Part shown: positions 22,401 to 24,579 of the stretch, piece by piece
Layout: every line of letters starts with the position of its first letter
How positions within the stretch are numbered: the stretch's first letter is position 1
Origin: DASRJG01 sp032124015
GTDB taxonomy: Bacteria > Acidobacteriota > Polarisedimenticolia > Polarisedimenticolales > DASRJG01
Length of the DNA: 24,579 bases
Direction: 5' to 3'
Assembly: GCA_032124015.1 (NCBI GenBank)
Contig: JAQBEH010000153.1
Location: 1-24,579, forward strand
Position numbers and translations under genes: made by a program
Notes under the pieces: generated by a model
What the model saw: only the letters and a program-made list of their open reading frames with translations
Told to the model about the DNA's origin: nothing
The model's database searches: none

Positions 22401-22977
22401 CTGCGGCTATCCGTCCACGAAAAACGCGTTCAACGGTCCCCTGGGGGGCGGCTCGACGTGCAACGATTTTGCGACGAGCGCGATCACCCCTTACGCGCAC
22501 CGTTGCCACCCCATCACCGGACTCGCCCCGGGCGACACGGTCCAGTTCCGGTGGCGCTTCTCCTCCGATCCGGGGGCTGAATTCGCGGGCTTTTACCTCG
22601 ACGATGTCGCGGTCACCAACATCCAACTACCGAATGCCTGCGTTCCGGACACGTGTGCCGGGCAGCCTCCAGCCGACGTTTCCGGTGTGCAGGTCGACGG
22701 TCATGCGAGTACGACATTGACTTGGACTGCGGTCGCGGGCGCCGTCGCGTACGATGTCGCGTCGTCCACCCTCTCCGACTTGAGGCTGAACGGAACCGGG
22801 ACGGCGAGCTGCTTGGCGGACAACGTCGCCGTGGCGAGTACCGTCGATGGTCGACCCGATCCGGCGGCGGACGACGGTTACTACTACCTCATCCGCGCGC
22901 AGAGCGACTGCGGCTCCGGCGCTTATGGGACGGACTCGCTAGGGGCGCCACGCACGCCGGTGGCCGGGTGTCCCTAG
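19450..22977 (+). CDS. Large secreted multidomain protein: propeller-like region, three Fn3-like modules and a jelly-roll-like domain
   Basis: 1175 residues from ATG 19450 (GAGGGG upstream), with a signal peptide ending near STHVFA. Residues of about 140-600 form a conserved region (NGSVGNNQYVETVNTRYQVW, GDPIVLYDKIANRWLISQF, FGDYPHFGVWIDAYYM, PADLDGFTPPPTNAPG). It is probably a beta propeller, known to me from other secreted bacterial proteins but without assigned function. Two Fn3-like modules follow (about 612-716 and 717-835). Next is a MAM/jelly-roll-like domain of about 230 residues (YWERHQIEYHWDAVAVEYS to GFYLDDVAVTNIQ), and last a C-terminal Fn3-like module (about 1073-1175) ending in Cys-Pro-stop. 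The sequence is rich in Cys, Gly, Ser and Thr. It likely acts outside the cell, binding surfaces or polymers (inference). Confidence 0.85.
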   Translation: MRAGQALSAVFLAACLVLPASTHVFADGPLKAAKKARKKDRDAATPGLASGIAPTPDPGDAYGGGAKLDTIKEHRNELGEVVYAVSASRFDVSPPLVDMAAGATSAMAGEEEEERSNPQLPSWRIPRGSVPDPVVQPVVSSSESQAWSGFTPAAPSTGFNFAGIGVFGGSPSDSNGSVGNNQYVETVNTRYQVWSLNRATYVATSVLGPSSINTLWSGFGGPCETQNSGDPIVLYDKIANRWLISQFTTTLSGGSYYQCVAVSTTANAIGTYARWAFVVPSGRFGDYPHFGVWIDAYYMMGHAFASTSGGYIAAMFAAMDRKKLLDGDPTATWQVIFDPTEGGHMPADLDGFTPPPTNAPGIFLSLHPSGMFIYRMKVDFDTPANTKRTKQATVPVAASSAACGGGSCLPQPGTSAVLDSLADRLMFRLAYRNFVDHESLVVSHSVDPSVTGVVSGVRWYDFRLSGTPDAVCDSYPCIYQQGTVADVPNGRSRWMSSIAMDSAENILVGYSTTGKAADTENQSLRYTGRAKDDPLGTMTAPEATIATGTKNNTSNSRWGDYSSMSVDPFDDCTFWYVAQYIPTSTSSWGTKIASAAFPAGNGPGQCLPTTCTSRPASAPTIGQATVAGDNQITVSWTGIAPQPGAYAIERADGVCGSEGLYRPLGAASGAANSFTDTTVAGGLDYSYRVIAATDAAGKCQAQSASACVSATATGTCSLKPSFAGASHAASSQQSFCGVSVDWTPAVSSCPLTPGVRYNIFRDSVPDFVPSVANRIATCVVGPSSYLDSENLTSGASYYYVVRAEDVSQGNGGECGGGNEESNSVAVSGTAYGPGTQASPGTWTDGGGDGSSFLRLNVAGPGDTNDPVWRFVKTADDPGANHTPGGAYAYRNAGPAANNNYAPNVCAEMQAPPLTVGATTVNLSYWERHQIEYHWDAVAVEYSVNGGAFADVPAPSDSVALGCAASDDTTGWEALSCTQTPPINACGYPSTKNAFNGPLGGGSTCNDFATSAITPYAHRCHPITGLAPGDTVQFRWRFSSDPGAEFAGFYLDDVAVTNIQLPNACVPDTCAGQPPADVSGVQVDGHASTTLTWTAVAGAVAYDVASSTLSDLRLNGTGTASCLADNVAVASTVDGRPDPAADDGYYYLIRAQSDCGSGAYGTDSLGAPRTPVAGCP

Positions 22978-23128
22978 GAGACCGCGCCACTGTCGGCGAG
23001 GCACGCGGCGGAATTTAGCGTGGGGCGCTTCGTGTTCTCTGTCCACGCGAACTCACCACGGTCAGGATGACCCCAACGGTGGCCTCGATGTCACCGCGTT
23101 GACTAAGGACGTCCAGTCGATGACCTTC

Positions 23129-23190
23129 TGAACCGTCAACTGTGAACTGTCAACCGTGAACTGTTAACAGTTCACGGTTCACAGTCACGG
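23129..23190. repeat. Heptamer array forming a 28-base perfect palindrome (40 bases with one mismatch pair)
   Basis: The stretch splits cleanly into sevens: TGAACCG, TCAACTG, TGAACTG, TCAACCG, TGAACTG, TTAACAG, TTCACGG, TTCACAG, then a six-base TCACGG. The first five units follow T(G/C)AAC(C/T)G and the last ones are their inverse. Bases 23152-23179 are self-complementary about GTTAAC. One mismatch pair later, 23146-23150 pairs with 23181-23185. The array lies between convergent genes, and its right edge contains the TGA stop of the bolA-like gene. It could act as a bidirectional terminator or be a small mobile/repetitive element. Confidence 0.85.
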
Positions 23191-23421
23191 CACTTTCGTC
23201 TTTATTTGGAGCGCGTGAATCTCGCCGCTGGCCGGAGCCATCTTGTGCTGCAGCGCCGCATGGATCATCCGGTGCTGGTCGATCAGCCCTACGCCTGCGA
23301 ACTGGGAGGCGGTGACCACGATGGAGAGATGGTCGCCGCCGCCCGTCAGGTCGGACACGTCGACGCGGGAGCCCGGGAGGGCGTCTTCGACGAGGCGCTT
23401 GATCTCCGCCAGGTCCGCCAT
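23185..23421 (-). CDS. BolA/IbaG family protein
   Basis: A 78-residue protein of the normal length for BolA-like proteins, which bind monothiol glutaredoxins and help carry [2Fe-2S] clusters. The fold markers are the N-terminal helix LAEIKRLVEDALPGSRVDV, then GGGDHLSIVVTASQF (H31 in the usual loop), and IDQHRMIHAALQHKM followed by EIHALQIKTKVP, where H54 matches the conserved ligand histidine. Its ATG directly follows the TAG of the CGFS glutaredoxin gene with no base between, so translation is probably coupled. This pairing is conserved across bacteria and supports a role in iron-sulfur trafficking. The stop codon lies in the heptamer palindrome. Confidence 0.93.
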   Translation of the reverse strand: MADLAEIKRLVEDALPGSRVDVSDLTGGGDHLSIVVTASQFAGVGLIDQHRMIHAALQHKMAPASGEIHALQIKTKVP

Positions 23422-23751
23422 CTACCCGATCGTCGCCGCGACGACCTTGTCGAGTTCTCCCGTCGCTTTCATCTCGCGCACGATGTCGCAGCCGCCGATC
23501 AGCTTGCCGTCGACGAACACCTGCGGGAGCGTCGGCCACTGGGAATGGGCCGACAACACGTGCCGGAACCTCGGGTCCTCGAGCGCGTCCACGCCCACGT
23601 ACGGGACGTTCATCTTGTTGAAGATGTCCACGACGGTGGCCGAAAAACCGCACTTCGGTTGCGCGGGCGTGCCCTTCATGAAAACCGCGATCTTGTTCTT
23701 CGCGATCGCGTCCTTGATGTTCGCGAGCATCTGCTCTTCGGTGAGACTCAT
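23422..23751 (-). CDS. grxD: Monothiol CGFS glutaredoxin (Grx4/GrxD family)
   Basis: A 109-residue single-domain monothiol glutaredoxin. It has KNKIAVFMKGTPAQPKCGFS, with the cluster-binding cysteine C34 in the CGFS motif, then WPTLPQVFVDGKLIGGCDIV, the TP-cis-proline and GGCD glutathione-binding segments. Homodimers, or heterodimers with BolA proteins, hold a [2Fe-2S] cluster with two glutathiones and pass it to client proteins. GGAG lies eight bases or so upstream of ATG 23751. The gene is first in an operon with the BolA-like gene, which abuts its stop codon. Confidence 0.96.
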   Translation of the reverse strand: MSLTEEQMLANIKDAIAKNKIAVFMKGTPAQPKCGFSATVVDIFNKMNVPYVGVDALEDPRFRHVLSAHSQWPTLPQVFVDGKLIGGCDIVREMKATGELDKVVAATIG

Positions 23752-23852
23752 GGGGATTCTCCTTCGCCAGGGTGGCCAGGCAGGTTACCCGCAGGGCGGA
23801 TCCGCGGCCACCGTCGGTTCCGCCGAAGATGCCGCCGGCGGCCAACTTCTGG

Positions 23853-23858
23853 TAATAT
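23853..23858 (+). promoter_or_regulatory. Candidate -10 element TAATAT for the lipoprotein pair
   Basis: TAATAT ends seven bases before the ATG at 23866, with CTGCGGC between and no Shine-Dalgarno site. A start point about seven bases downstream would make the mRNA leaderless. The box is a close match to TATAAT-type sites; no -35 is evident. Confidence 0.5.
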
Positions 23859-23865
23859 CTGCGGC

Positions 23866-24450
23866 ATGAACAGAAGATCCACGACGGCTCGCGGACTGTT
23901 TCTCGCCACCTTCGTGATGGCTCTGCTTTCGGCTTTCGGATGCGGCGGCGGGAGCAGCGACACCGGCGGCGGGGGTCCGGCCGCGCCCGCTCTGGTCTGC
24001 AGCGATGGCGGTACGGCGGGAACAAACACCGTCACCATGACCTGCGGGGGACTGACCGACGCCTCGACGGAACGGATCGTCGTCGTGATCGGGGGGCCGG
24101 CGTCGGGGACCACGACGCTGCGCGGGCTCAACTTCGACATTACGTACGATCCGGCGACGCTCGAATTCGTGCCGGCTGCGACCCCCACGAGTCCTCTGTT
24201 TCCGGACGCATTGGTCTTGACGGTATTGGCCAATGGGCAACAGGGCCGTGTGGTGGCGGCGATTCAACAGCCGGGAACTCTGCCCGATGTCAGCGTCACA
24301 CCGGGCGAGCACGAGGTCATCAGCCTTTCCTTCCGTCGCGTGGGGACGGACACGTTTCCCGCCAGCCCGTTGACGTTCGAGCGCGCGCAGGCCACGGCCC
24401 CATCGCCGGCGATCGCCTTCGCGAACGGCCTGACGCTGGCCTACGAGTAA
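23866..24450 (+). CDS. Lipoprotein with a cohesin-like beta domain
   Basis: A 194-residue protein. The N-terminal signal ends in LLSAFGC followed by a Gly/Ser-rich linker (GGGSSDTGGGG), typical of a lipoprotein, although the lipobox (AFGC) is not ideal. The rest resembles a cohesin-type jelly-roll: RIVVVIGGPASGTTTLRGLN, FDITYDPATLEFVPAATP, GRVVAAIQQPG and GEHEVISLSFRRVGT. Cohesin-like domains mediate protein-protein contact at the cell surface, but no dockerin partner is visible here, so the role is open. There is no Shine-Dalgarno site. The next lipoprotein gene starts three bases after its stop codon, implying an operon. Confidence 0.75.
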   Translation: MNRRSTTARGLFLATFVMALLSAFGCGGGSSDTGGGGPAAPALVCSDGGTAGTNTVTMTCGGLTDASTERIVVVIGGPASGTTTLRGLNFDITYDPATLEFVPAATPTSPLFPDALVLTVLANGQQGRVVAAIQQPGTLPDVSVTPGEHEVISLSFRRVGTDTFPASPLTFERAQATAPSPAIAFANGLTLAYE

Positions 24451-24452
24451 CG

Positions 24453-24579
24453 ATGAAGGGCGCGATCTCGGTCGCCCTCGCCCTGCTTTTGGCCTGCGCG
24501 GGCTGCGCGGGGCGCGCGGGGGCGACGCTTTCTGAAGTCACGTCCGCGGCCGTCCCCAAGAGCACGCCGCAGCCGCCCC
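24453..24579 (+). CDS. Lipoprotein N-terminus (runs off the right edge)
   Basis: Read by hand from ATG 24453, only 42 codons remain in the window. MKGAISVALALLLACAGC is a signal sequence with candidate lipidated cysteines at LLAC and AGC. A low-complexity Ala/Pro stretch follows. Two bases separate it from the upstream lipoprotein stop, so it belongs to the same transcript. The function cannot be judged. Confidence 0.6.
   Translation, partial: MKGAISVALALLLACAGCAGRAGATLSEVTSAAVPKSTPQPP

Noticed and set aside
22978..23128. Intergenic stretch after the large secreted protein
   Set aside because: I looked for a small gene or RNA and saw nothing supportable before the heptamer array.
23206..24450. 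414-codon plus-strand frame that would extend the cohesin-like lipoprotein far upstream
   Set aside because: The upstream part is antisense to the grxD and bolA-like genes; the lipoprotein signal sequence marks the real start at 23866.

Overview
This is a GC-rich chromosomal window (roughly two-thirds G+C by eye) from what looks like a free-living, respiring Gram-negative bacterium. Evidence for a Gram-negative envelope is the number of Sec, Tat and lipoprotein signals together with PAP2 and GT-C type membrane enzymes. The large secreted proteins (cysteine-rich repeats, fibronectin-III-like modules, DUF5117-type and reprolysin-like metallopeptidases) recall uncultured Acidobacteriota, Myxococcota and related deltaproteobacterial lineages. 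That placement is inference and no rRNA or tRNA is present to fix it.

Layout. 1-2916 (minus): a signal-peptide-bearing reprolysin-like metallopeptidase, cut by the window edge, preceded by a prolyl oligopeptidase. 2921-4194 (plus): a DUF2127 membrane protein and a UbiE-like methyltransferase. 4196-5571 (minus): a PQQ-type sugar dehydrogenase broken by one frameshift and one amber codon. 5675-6934 (plus): a GT-C/GT87-like membrane glycosyltransferase. 6931-10285 (minus): a Tat-exported ankyrin-like protein followed by a large secreted zinc metallopeptidase. 10378-11973 (plus): an unrecognised polytopic membrane protein with a PAP2 phosphatase. 11970-13877 (minus): a polyferredoxin membrane protein fused to a TPR domain. 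14092-16629 (plus): a secreted protein with 55-residue eight-cysteine repeats. 16625-18029: a complete insertion sequence with matched terminal inverted repeats, one end of which supplies the stop codon of the preceding gene. 18113-19351: convergent hsp20 and an exported protein-L-isoaspartate methyltransferase. 19450-22977 (plus): a 1175-residue secreted multidomain protein. 23129-23190: a heptamer array forming a large palindrome. 23185-23751 (minus): a monothiol glutaredoxin / BolA pair. 23866-24579 (plus): two lipoproteins, the second cut by the window edge.

Themes. Much of the window serves the cell envelope or exterior: three peptidases, two very large secreted proteins, lipoproteins, a PAP2 phosphatase and a membrane glycosyltransferase. 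hsp20 and the exported Pcm suggest protein protection and repair, and Grx/BolA is the conserved [2Fe-2S] trafficking pair. Three secreted proteins end in a related C-terminal tail terminating in Cys-Pro-stop. Several first-in-operon genes have a TAGACT-like -10 only 6-12 bases before the start codon and no Shine-Dalgarno, suggesting leaderless mRNAs, while other genes carry strong Shine-Dalgarno sites. I did not find a clearly new defence or biosynthetic system. The most interesting items are the insertion at a stop codon, the heptamer palindrome, the shared C-terminal tail and the leaderless-promoter pattern.
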